The position numbers and the translations under genes were made by a program. A stretch of DNA of 64,000 nt from Pseudomonas sp. NFIX28 (GTDB lineage Bacteria; Pseudomonadota; Gammaproteobacteria; Pseudomonadales; Pseudomonadaceae), in contig NZ_FNPW01000020.1 of the NCBI RefSeq assembly GCF_900107395.1, forward strand, positions 10,029 through 74,028, written 5' to 3'. The notes below the pieces were generated by a model. It ran no database searches and had not been told where the DNA came from. It saw only the letters and a list, made by a program, of their open reading frames with translations. Below, piece after piece: positions 17,094 to 24,693 of the stretch. Numbering within the stretch: position 1 is the first letter of the stretch; each line of letters begins with the position of its first letter.

Positions 17094-17688
17094 GGTCCAG
17101 CCCCTTGAAGCCCGGCAGCAGGATCACCCGCCGCAGGCCGGGATAACCGGGGGCGTCGAGCTCCAGTTCAATGGCCTGGGGCAGGCTCAGCGGTGCCTGG
17201 CCGACGGGCCAGTTGGCGTGGGCCTTGCCCTGGTCGTCGATGTAGCGCAGGCGTTCGAGCTGGACGCCATCGAGCAGCATCTGTTGTGCGGCGGTGCCGG
17301 ACAGGGCGGGGCCGTCCGCCGGGCTGCGGTATTCGCGCAGCCATTGGTTGTCGCTCCAGCGATAGGTGACCAGCAGCAAGTCGTTGCGCGCCTGCTGCAA
17401 TGGGTTGCTCCAGCCGCCGCGAACCAGCTGGATTCGTCCGGCCTCGCCGATCAGCGCCTGGCGCGCCGAACTGCCGTTGACCGGGTAGGCGATGGCCTGG
17501 GCCAGGTCGCGTTCGAAGATGCCCACCGCGCGTTGCAGGCGCCGCAGTTGCAGTTCGTGCTGATGAATCCGCTGGTCGGTGTGGATCATGCGTTCGAGCA
17601 GTTGATAGCAGGCCAGGCCGAGCAGGCTGAACAGGGCCATGGCGATCAGCACTTCGAGCAGGGTGAAGCCCTGTTGCCGGCGTTTCAT
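17086..17688 (-). CDS. gspJ: Type II secretion minor pseudopilin J
   Basis: A 200-residue GspJ. The peptidase site is MKRRQQG-FTLLEVLIAMALFSLLG. The ATG at 17688 overlaps the gspI stop by four bases (ATGA), which fixes the start; the reading frame stays open further upstream but without sense. GspJ forms the pseudopilus tip with I and K. Confidence 0.92.
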   Translation of the reverse strand: MKRRQQGFTLLEVLIAMALFSLLGLACYQLLERMIHTDQRIHQHELQLRRLQRAVGIFERDLAQAIAYPVNGSSARQALIGEAGRIQLVRGGWSNPLQQARNDLLLVTYRWSDNQWLREYRSPADGPALSGTAAQQMLLDGVQLERLRYIDDQGKAHANWPVGQAPLSLPQAIELELDAPGYPGLRRVILLPGFKGLDHG

Positions 17689-18059
17689 GGGCGGGCCTCC
17701 AGGTAGCCCGCCAGGCGCGCGCGTTGGCGCGGCAGGGGCGTATCGGTGGAGACTTCGAGCACGATCTTCAGCAGGCGCGGGTCGGGCGCGGCGGTGGTTT
17801 CGCTGGTCAGCAGCCAGTCGCGCCCGGCGAAGCGGATCGGCTCCAGGCGTTGGTTTTGCGCCTGGCGCATGCCGGCGCGCAGTTCGTTCAGGCGGTTGTC
17901 CGCCAGCCATTGCGCCAGGGTGCGTTCGCTGAGGCCGCCGTTGTTGCCGATCAGGTGTTCGGTGGCGCTGTAGAGCGACAACGACAGCACGGCGAAGATG
18001 GCCAGGGCGACCATCACTTCCAGCAGGGTGAAGCCCGCCTGTTCATTGCACCGGCGCAA
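17685..18059 (-). CDS. gspI: Type II secretion minor pseudopilin I
   Basis: A GspI pseudopilin with the site CNEQAG-FTLLEVMVALAIFAVLSLSLY. I place the start at the TTG at 18059, giving 124 residues, because AGGAGG lies six bases before it and the leader then has the normal length. The ATG at 18077 would force a 35-base overlap with gspH and a longer leader. GspI nucleates the minor pseudopilin tip complex. Confidence 0.88.
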   Translation of the reverse strand: MRRCNEQAGFTLLEVMVALAIFAVLSLSLYSATEHLIGNNGGLSERTLAQWLADNRLNELRAGMRQAQNQRLEPIRFAGRDWLLTSETTAAPDPRLLKIVLEVSTDTPLPRQRARLAGYLEARP

Positions 18060-18513
18060 TACGCACCTCCTCGACACCGTCGCTGGACAGCGACAGCAGC
18101 GGCTGCTGGCGATATTCGAGCAGCAGGCGCAAGGGCGAGATCTGGTCGTTGGCCAGCACCCAGAGCTGTGGCTCCTGGCCTTGATCCTGGCCGCGGGGCT
18201 CCTGCAGGTTCAGGCGCAGTTCGCCGGGCAGCCGGTGTGGCTTGAAGCGTTTGTTGGCTTGCCATTGGCCGTCGCGGCCGAGGCTCAGCACCGCGTAGCG
18301 GTCCGGCTCCAGGCGCAGGCCGTGATTGAGATTGTTCAGCACCGCGTCTTCGCGCAGCAGGCCAATGAGGTGCTGCAGGCGCTCGGCTTCGCGCCGGGCC
18401 TTTTGCCCGCCCGAGTCGCTTTGGACCAGCCCCGCAAGGCTGGCCAGCAAGCCGATGATGACCAAGACCACCAACAGCTCCAGCAGGGTGAAACCCGCCA
18501 TTGGCTTGCGCAC
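18043..18513 (-). CDS. gspH: Type II secretion minor pseudopilin H
   Basis: A 156-residue GspH with the peptidase site RKPMAG-FTLLELLVVLVIIGLLASLAGLV. The start is GTG at 18513, one base after the gspG stop. GspH sits between the tip complex and the GspG rod. The body has the expected beta-rich region with LQHLIGLLREDAVLNN helix after the transmembrane segment. Confidence 0.9.
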   Translation of the reverse strand: MRKPMAGFTLLELLVVLVIIGLLASLAGLVQSDSGGQKARREAERLQHLIGLLREDAVLNNLNHGLRLEPDRYAVLSLGRDGQWQANKRFKPHRLPGELRLNLQEPRGQDQGQEPQLWVLANDQISPLRLLLEYRQQPLLSLSSDGVEEVRIAPVQ

Positions 18514-18514
18514 T

Positions 18515-18949
18515 TCAAGGTTCCCAGTTGCCGATATCGGCGTTGGTCCCGTCGCCGCCGTTGCGGCCGTCGGCGCCGAAGGAGTACAGGTCGTAGGCCG
18601 AGCCTTCGCGGCCCGGGGCGAGGAACTGGTAAGGGTTGCCCCAGGGGTCTTTGGGCAGGCGCTTGAGGTAGCCGTCGGGGTTCCAGTTGAGGGCCGTCGG
18701 CTGGCCCGCCGGCTTTTTCACCAGGGCTTCCAGGCCCTGCTGGGTCGAGGGGTAGTGGTGATTGTCGAGCTTGTAGATTTCCAAAGCGGTGGCCACGGCC
18801 TTGATGTCGCTGCGGGCGGCGGTGACCTTGGCCTGGTCCGGACGGCTCATGATCTGCGGGACCACCAGGGCGGCCAGGACCCCGAGAATCACCACGACCA
18901 CCATGATCTCGATCAGGGTGAAGCCGCGTTGGCGGGAAGGATTGCGCAT
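18515..18949 (-). CDS. gspG: Type II secretion major pseudopilin G
   Basis: A 144-residue GspG, the major pseudopilus subunit. The prepilin site is NPSRQRG-FTLIEIMVVVVILGVLAALVVP. The conserved block DIKAVATALEIYKLDNHHYPSTQQGLEAL follows, as do the DPWGNPYQ and calcium-binding DLYSFGADGRNGG segments. Processing would be by PilD, which is not in this window. It is read from the polycistronic gsp mRNA, 12 bases after gspF. Confidence 0.96.
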   Translation of the reverse strand: MRNPSRQRGFTLIEIMVVVVILGVLAALVVPQIMSRPDQAKVTAARSDIKAVATALEIYKLDNHHYPSTQQGLEALVKKPAGQPTALNWNPDGYLKRLPKDPWGNPYQFLAPGREGSAYDLYSFGADGRNGGDGTNADIGNWEP

Positions 18950-18961
18950 GTTATGTGCTCC

Positions 18962-20176
18962 TCAGGTGATGAGTTGGTTGAGGTTGAGGATGGGCATCAG
19001 GATCGCCAGGACAATCACCAGCACGCTGGCGCCCATGAACACCAGCATGGCCGGCTCGAACAGCCCGACCAGCATGGCGATGCCGTTGGACAGCTGGGTC
19101 TGCTGCTGGTGGGCCGCGCGTTCGAGCATGCTGTCCAGCTCCCCCGAGCGTTCGCCGCTGGCGATCATGTACAGCATCATCGGCGGGAAATCGCCGCTCT
19201 GTTCCAGGGCCCGGGTCAGGCCGCTACCTTCGCGCACGGCACGCGCCACGTCTTTCATACGAGTACGAATCTGTTGGTTGGCGACCACTTCGGCGGAGAT
19301 TTCCAGAGCATCAACAAGTGGCACGCCACTGCGCCCGAGAATCGCCAGGGTGCTGACAAAACGGGTGCTGTTGCTGGCCTGGATGACCCGGCCGATCACT
19401 GGCAGGCGCAGCTGGGCCTGGTGCCAGCGCAGGGCCAGGGCGGGCTTGCGCAAGGCCACGCGCAGGCCGGCGGCGAGGCTGCCGAGCATCAGCAGCAGGA
19501 ACAGGCCGTAGTCCCGGACGAAGTCGCTGGTGGCGATCAGGCCGCGGGTCAGCACCGGCAGTTGCTGGCCGCTGTCGATGAACACCTTGACCACATCCGG
19601 CACCACGAAACTGAGCAGGAAGCCGACGATGCCCAAGGCAGCCAGCAGCAGGATGCTCGGGTACAGCATGGCCAGTTGCAGTTGCTGGCGGGCGGCGTGC
19701 CGGGCTTCGGTGTAGTCGGCCAGTTGCATCAGCACCTGGGCCAGGTGGCCGGCGCGTTCGCCGGCGGCCACCGTGGCCCGGTACAGGGCGGTGAAGGCGC
19801 GCGGGTATTCGCCCATGGCGCGGGCCAGGTCATGGCCTTCCAGCACCCGTGCGCGGATCGCCAGCATCATGCTTTGCTGCGCGCGCTTGCTGCATTGCGC
19901 GGCGACGGCGGCCAGCACTTCTTCCAGCGGCAGAGAAGCCTGGACCAGCGTCGCCAACTGGCGGGTCAGCAAGGCCAGTTGCGCCGGGCTGAGGCGCTGG
20001 CCGTTGCTCAGCGCCGCGCCGCAGCGGTCCTTTTGCCCGCGGGCCGGCTTGACCTGCAGGGCGATCAGGTTGCGTTCGCGCAGCAGCTGGCGCACCTGCC
20101 GGGCGCTGTCGGCTTCCTGCACGCCGCGGGTCTTGCGCCCGGCGTTGCACATGGCGAGGTATTCGTAGGCGGCCAT
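18962..20176 (-). CDS. gspF: Type II secretion inner-membrane platform protein F
   Basis: A 404-residue GspF with the usual duplicated T2SSF domain. The first unit reads LALLTRQLATLVQASLPLEEVLAAV, and the second RFVSTLAILGRSGVPLVDALEISAEVVANQQIR. Three transmembrane segments are visible, including LLLAALGIVGFLLSFVVPDVV and a C-terminal AMLVFMGASVLVIVLAIL. GspF is the central platform that GspE turns to drive pseudopilus assembly. It starts two bases after gspE. Confidence 0.95.
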   Translation of the reverse strand: MAAYEYLAMCNAGRKTRGVQEADSARQVRQLLRERNLIALQVKPARGQKDRCGAALSNGQRLSPAQLALLTRQLATLVQASLPLEEVLAAVAAQCSKRAQQSMMLAIRARVLEGHDLARAMGEYPRAFTALYRATVAAGERAGHLAQVLMQLADYTEARHAARQQLQLAMLYPSILLLAALGIVGFLLSFVVPDVVKVFIDSGQQLPVLTRGLIATSDFVRDYGLFLLLMLGSLAAGLRVALRKPALALRWHQAQLRLPVIGRVIQASNSTRFVSTLAILGRSGVPLVDALEISAEVVANQQIRTRMKDVARAVREGSGLTRALEQSGDFPPMMLYMIASGERSGELDSMLERAAHQQQTQLSNGIAMLVGLFEPAMLVFMGASVLVIVLAILMPILNLNQLIT

Positions 20177-20178
20177 GG

Positions 20179-21663
20179 TCAGTGCTCCCGGGTGACGCGT
20201 AGCAGTTCTTCGACGCTGGTGACGCCTTGCAGCACCTTGTCCCGGCCGTCGGCGAACAGGCTGTGGGCATGCTGGCGCGCGTACTGGGTCAAGGCGGCCT
20301 CGCCAGCCCCTTCATGGATCAGCTGGCGCAGCGGCTCGTCGAACAGCACCAGCTCGTAGATGCCTTGGCGGCCGCGATAGCCGCTGTTCTGGCAGGCCGG
20401 GCAGCCAACCGGGTGATACAGCAACGGGGCCTGCTGCGGGTCGAGGTTCAAGTGGTGGCAGGCCGCGGCGTCGGCGGGCGCGGCGCGCTTGCAATCGCTG
20501 CAGAGCACCCGCACCAGACGCTGGGCGACCACCCCCAGCAGTGAGGTGCACAGCAGGAAGGGCTCGATGCCCATGTCCAGCAGGCGGGTGACGGCGCCGA
20601 TGGCGCTGTTGGTGTGCAACGTGGACAGCACCAGGTGGCCGGTGAGGGAGGCTTGTACGGCGATGTCGGCGGTTTCCCGGTCACGGATTTCGCCGACCAT
20701 GACCACGTCCGGGTCCTGGCGCAGGATGGCGCGCAGGCCACGGGCGAAAGTCATGTCGACCTTGGTGTTGACCTGGGTCTGGCCGATGCCGGCCAGGTGG
20801 TATTCCACCGGGTCCTCGATGGTCAGGATGTTGCGGGTCTGGTTGTTCAGGCTGCTGAGCCCGGCATACAGCGTGGTGGTCTTGCCGGAGCCGGTGGGGC
20901 CGGTGACCAGCAGGATGCCGTGGGGGCGTAGCAGGGCGTCTTCGAGCTTGCCGCGGATCGCCTCGGCCATGCCCAGCCGCCCCAGGTCCAGGCGCCCGGC
21001 CTGTTTGTCGAGCAGGCGCATGACCACCCGCTCGCCGTAGGCCGAAGGTAGGGTGGAGACGCGCACGTCCACTTCATGGCCGCCGATGCGCAGGGCGATG
21101 CGGCCGTCCTGGGGGATGCGTTTCTCGGCGATGTCGAGCTTGGACATGACCTTGATCCGCGACACCAGCAGGCCCGCCAGTTCGCGGCGCGGGCGCAGCA
21201 CTTCGCGCAGCAGGCCGTCGACCCGCAGGCGCACGGACAGGTGCTGCTCGAAGGTTTCCAGGTGGATATCCGAAGCCTTGACCTTGACCGCCTCGCCGAG
21301 GATCGCGTTGATCAGGCGAATGATCGGCGCATCGTCTTCCTGCTCCAGCAGGTCGGTGATCTGCGGCAGTTGTTCGGCGAGGCTGGCCAGGTCGTCCTGG
21401 CCGGCGATCTGGTCGCCCAGGCCTTCGGCCATTTGCATGGCGTCGTCGCGCCCGTCGCGGTATTGCCCGGCCAGCCGCTCGGCGAACTGCTCGGCAGCGA
21501 GAATCCGCTGGCCCTGCAGCGGGCCATGGCAACGGCGGACTTCGGCAAGGATTTCCACCGGTGTGTCGGCCCGGCAATACAGCCGCAAGCCGTTTTCCCG
21601 GGACTCCAGCAAGACCCCATGACGCTTGGCGAAGCCAAAGGGCAGGCGCGCAACCGGGGTCAT
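20179..21663 (-). CDS. gspE: Type II secretion ATPase E
   Basis: A 494-residue secretion ATPase. Walker A is GPTGSGKTTT and the Walker B/Asp box is LRQDPDVVMVGEIRDRETADIAVQ. A four-cysteine zinc module is formed by CSDC and CPAC, about 30 residues apart, as in the GspE/PilB family. The N-terminal domain that binds GspL is present. It overlaps gspD by four bases. Confidence 0.96.
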   Translation of the reverse strand: MTPVARLPFGFAKRHGVLLESRENGLRLYCRADTPVEILAEVRRCHGPLQGQRILAAEQFAERLAGQYRDGRDDAMQMAEGLGDQIAGQDDLASLAEQLPQITDLLEQEDDAPIIRLINAILGEAVKVKASDIHLETFEQHLSVRLRVDGLLREVLRPRRELAGLLVSRIKVMSKLDIAEKRIPQDGRIALRIGGHEVDVRVSTLPSAYGERVVMRLLDKQAGRLDLGRLGMAEAIRGKLEDALLRPHGILLVTGPTGSGKTTTLYAGLSSLNNQTRNILTIEDPVEYHLAGIGQTQVNTKVDMTFARGLRAILRQDPDVVMVGEIRDRETADIAVQASLTGHLVLSTLHTNSAIGAVTRLLDMGIEPFLLCTSLLGVVAQRLVRVLCSDCKRAAPADAAACHHLNLDPQQAPLLYHPVGCPACQNSGYRGRQGIYELVLFDEPLRQLIHEGAGEAALTQYARQHAHSLFADGRDKVLQGVTSVEELLRVTREH

Positions 21664-23564
21664 CGGCGTGGCTCGCTGGCGCGCATGTCGATGGTCCCCT
21701 CCTGCGGGGCGGCATCGAACAGGTGGCGCGAGTCGGCCGGCAGGGCCAGGCCGCTGCGGCTGTCGCCGTTGGCGCGCAGCTGGCGCAGGTCGTTGTATTT
21801 ACGCTGGCTGATGTTGACGGCATCGGCGCTGCCCCGTACCAGGGTCGGCCGCAGGAAGACCATCAGGTTGGTCTTTTCGGTGACGTCCTTGGTGCTGCTG
21901 AACAGCCAGCCGATCAGGGGGATGCTGCCCAGCACCGGCACCTTGCTGACCTGGGTCTTGACGTTGTCCTTGATCAGGCCGCCGAGCACGATGATCTGCC
22001 CGTCGTCGGCAAGAATGGTGCTTTTCACCGAGCGCTTGTTGGTGATCACGTCGCTGGTGGTGATGCCGGGTGGGGCGCTGGCCAGCTCCGAGCTTTCCTG
22101 CTCGACCTTCAGGCGCAGGGTGTTGCCCTCGTTGATGTGCGGCGTCACCTTGAGGGTCACGCCGACGTCCTGGCGCTCCACGGTGGTGAAGGGGTTGCTG
22201 GCGCCGGCGGTGTCGGTGGTGTAGGAGCCGGTCTGGAAGGGCACGTTCTGGCCGACGAGGATTTCCGCCGCTTCGTTGTCCAGGGTCAGCAGGCTCGGGG
22301 TGGACAGCAGGTTGTTCTTGGAGTCGCTGGACAGGGCCGTGACCAGCGCGGCGAAGTTGCTGGTACCGATGCCGATGATGGCGCCGTCCGGCAGGGTGAT
22401 GTTCTTGTCGCTGCCCGAGCCCTTGCTCAGCAACGTACCGATCGACAGGCCGGTGCCGCTGAAGTTGGTGCCGCCGACGACGTTGCCGGCGCGCGCGGCC
22501 CATTGCACGCCGAGGGCTTCGTTGATGTCGCCGCTGACTTCGACGATGGCCGCTTCCACCAGCACCTGGGCCCGTGGCTGGTCGAGCTGGGTGATGACTT
22601 TGTTGAGCATGCTCAGTTGCGCCGGGTCGGCCATCAGCACCAGGGCATTCTGGCTTTCGTCGGCGCTCACCAGTATCGAGCTGCCGCCCTTGCTTTCGCC
22701 GCCCCCGCGGTTGCTGTCTTCCAGGCGCTTGCCGATGCCGTTGAGCAGCTTCGCCAGCTGCTTGGCATCGCTGTGGTGCAGGCGCACCACCCGCGCGCTG
22801 TCGTTGGCGTTGCTCGGCACGTCGATGGCCTTGACCAGGTCGGCCATGCGTTGCCGGGCCTGGGCGGAGCCCGCGAGGATCACCCGGTTGCTGCGGGCGT
22901 CGCCCACGGCCTTGGCGTCGCTGGGGCCGTTGCCCGTCTGGCTGATGCTTTCGTTCAGGGTGCGGGCCACATCGCTGGCCCAGGCGTGCTTGAGGGCCAC
23001 GGTGCTGAACGAGCGATTGCCGGCCTGGTCCAGTTCGCTGACCACCTGGCGGATGCGCTCGACGTTGCTGGCGCTGTCGGACACCACCAGCGCGTTGGAG
23101 CTGGCCGAAGGCGCGACATAGGCTTCGTCGCTCACCAGTGGGCGGACCACTCCGGAGATTTCCGCAGCGTTGGCGTTACGCAGGTCCAGCACGCGGGTCA
23201 CGAACTCATCGCCCGATTGTTCGCTGGATTTGGTCTTGGCTTCCACCGCCGGCACGATCAGCACCCGGTCGCCCTGGTCCAGGGCGACGAAACCCTGGCT
23301 GCGCAGCACGCTGAGGAACAGCGAGTAGATACCGTCCTTGTCCAGTGCCTTGGACGATTGCACGCTGACCTTGCCTTGCAGGCGGGCATCGACCACCAGG
23401 GTCTTGCCGGTGATTTCCCCGACTTCGCTGGCCAGGTCGCGCAGTTCGGCGTCCTGCATGTTCAGCGTCCACAGGCGCTGGGTGGTGAGGGCGGCGTTAC
23501 CGGGCAGGGCGTTCAGCAGGAGGCCGAGGCTGAGCACGGCGCCGGCAATCTGGGACAGTTTCAT
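21660..23564 (-). CDS. gspD: Type II secretion secretin D
   Basis: A 634-residue outer-membrane secretin. It has a Sec signal ending near PGNA-ALTTQ, then N0 to N3 periplasmic modules (LVVDARLQGKVSVQSSKAL, then three KH-like repeats). The C-terminal secretin domain contains VPVLGSIPLIGWLFSSTKDVTEKTNLMVFLRPTLV, the hallmark signature. No pilotin gene (gspS) is nearby and the C-terminus past the barrel is about 60 residues, so pilotin use is unclear. It overlaps gspC by four bases. Confidence 0.96.
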   Translation of the reverse strand: MKLSQIAGAVLSLGLLLNALPGNAALTTQRLWTLNMQDAELRDLASEVGEITGKTLVVDARLQGKVSVQSSKALDKDGIYSLFLSVLRSQGFVALDQGDRVLIVPAVEAKTKSSEQSGDEFVTRVLDLRNANAAEISGVVRPLVSDEAYVAPSASSNALVVSDSASNVERIRQVVSELDQAGNRSFSTVALKHAWASDVARTLNESISQTGNGPSDAKAVGDARSNRVILAGSAQARQRMADLVKAIDVPSNANDSARVVRLHHSDAKQLAKLLNGIGKRLEDSNRGGGESKGGSSILVSADESQNALVLMADPAQLSMLNKVITQLDQPRAQVLVEAAIVEVSGDINEALGVQWAARAGNVVGGTNFSGTGLSIGTLLSKGSGSDKNITLPDGAIIGIGTSNFAALVTALSSDSKNNLLSTPSLLTLDNEAAEILVGQNVPFQTGSYTTDTAGASNPFTTVERQDVGVTLKVTPHINEGNTLRLKVEQESSELASAPPGITTSDVITNKRSVKSTILADDGQIIVLGGLIKDNVKTQVSKVPVLGSIPLIGWLFSSTKDVTEKTNLMVFLRPTLVRGSADAVNISQRKYNDLRQLRANGDSRSGLALPADSRHLFDAAPQEGTIDMRASEPRR

Positions 23565-24112
23565 AATGGGTTCTCTATCGCTTGCAGAAGGGCCGTGGCT
23601 TTTGGGTCGGCGACCTGCGCAGGGGTTGTCTGGGGGCTGAGCAGGCGCAGTTGGCGCCCGGGCAGCAGCAGGTGCTGTTCACGGCCGTTGCGCAGCACCA
23701 CCACCTGATCGGCGCTGACGCTTTTAAGCAGCGTGCCGTCGGGCAGGCGATCGCCCGGGGAGTAGAAGGCGCGGCTGTCGGCGTACTGGATCAGGGCCCT
23801 GGATTGCCCGGGCTGGCTGCCCAGCAGGCTGGCGACCAGGACCAGCGGCAGGCTGGCCTGCGCGCTGTCGAATTCGACCGGCACGGCGCCGAAGACCCGG
23901 GCGATGTTGCGATCGTCCAGGGGCGCGGGCAGCAGCTTTTCGGCGCTGATATTGGGGACCGCAGTCGGCAACGGCTGGCCTGCGACCACTTGCCGGTAGG
24001 TCCAGCTGTCGAGGCCCAGCCAGGCCAGCCAGAGGCCCAGGGCGACCAGGCTGGCGGGAAGCAGGCCGCGCTGCCCGAGCCCGCGCGGGCGCCATGAGGA
24101 GAGGTTCTTCAT
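23561..24112 (-). CDS. gspC: Type II secretion protein C
   Basis: A 183-residue GspC linking inner membrane and secretin. One transmembrane helix (LLPASLVALGLWLAWLGLDSW) is followed by the homology region VFGAVPVEFDSAQASLPLVLVASLLGSQPGQSRALIQ, which contacts the secretin N0 domain. The tail is short, without a clear PDZ or coiled coil. The ATG at 24112 overlaps the cytochrome b561 stop (ATGA), so the start is well placed. It is the first gsp gene in transcription order. Confidence 0.9.
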   Translation of the reverse strand: MKNLSSWRPRGLGQRGLLPASLVALGLWLAWLGLDSWTYRQVVAGQPLPTAVPNISAEKLLPAPLDDRNIARVFGAVPVEFDSAQASLPLVLVASLLGSQPGQSRALIQYADSRAFYSPGDRLPDGTLLKSVSADQVVVLRNGREQHLLLPGRQLRLLSPQTTPAQVADPKATALLQAIENPL

Positions 24113-24630
24113 GGGCGTTTCGGCAGCATGCGTCTGAGCACGCCATGCCCGCGCCATTGGTGGAAGAGCACCGCGGCGATATGGCCGGCCACCAGCAGGG
24201 CCAGGGCCAGGCAGCTGTAGTGGTGGAGCTCTTCGAAAACGCTGATGGCGGCCGGGTCCTGCAAGGGTTGCGGGAGCTGCAGGCCGAACAGGTCGATCGG
24301 GCGCGACATCATCAGCACGCCGCTGAACAGCGCGGTGCCCAGGGTGATCAGTAAGGCGGCGTGGCCGGTTTGCGCCAGCCTTCGCTCGAGCGCGCTCTGG
24401 TGGGCAGGCGCCGGCGGGGCGGGATGACGCACCAGGTAGAACAGCCGCACGACGAACAGCGGCACCAGCACGCTGGTCAGCGAGACATTGATAAAGGCAA
24501 TGGCCTGCTGGACCGAAGGCGGTGGCTGCAACAGGACGCTGGCATAGCCGCTGATCGTGGCCCACAGCACAACGGCGGCGAACAGCCAGTGCAGCAGCCT
24601 GCGCGGTCTTGAGTAATGAGGGTGATTCAT
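24109..24630 (-). CDS. Cytochrome b561-family membrane protein
   Basis: A 173-residue integral membrane protein of the cytochrome b561 / hydrogenase cytochrome b type, with four hydrophobic helices. Candidate haem ligands are the His in RRLLHWLF, the His in AQTGHAALL, the pair in EELHHYSC, and the His in LVAGHIAAVLFHQW. Such proteins pass electrons between quinol and periplasmic acceptors. Its stop overlaps gspC, and the LPMO gene lies 63 bases upstream. A link to LPMO electron supply is possible but unproven. A TTG seven codons upstream is an unlikely alternative start. Confidence 0.82.
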   Translation of the reverse strand: MNHPHYSRPRRLLHWLFAAVVLWATISGYASVLLQPPPSVQQAIAFINVSLTSVLVPLFVVRLFYLVRHPAPPAPAHQSALERRLAQTGHAALLITLGTALFSGVLMMSRPIDLFGLQLPQPLQDPAAISVFEELHHYSCLALALLVAGHIAAVLFHQWRGHGVLRRMLPKRP

Positions 24631-24645
24631 GGCGATTCCCAAGGT

Positions 24646-24677
24646 CCGCAACGCGGTGCCAAGGCACCACGCTGCGG
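24646..24677 (-). promoter_or_regulatory. Intercistronic hairpin between gbpA and the cytochrome b561 gene
   Basis: An interrupted stem, CCGCA + GCGGTGCC against GGCACC + GC + TGCGG, closes on a two-base AA loop. There is no T-run after it on the minus strand, so it is more likely an RNA processing or partial termination element than a strong terminator. Confidence 0.5.
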
Positions 24678-24693
24678 TTGGTCAGGTTATGGA

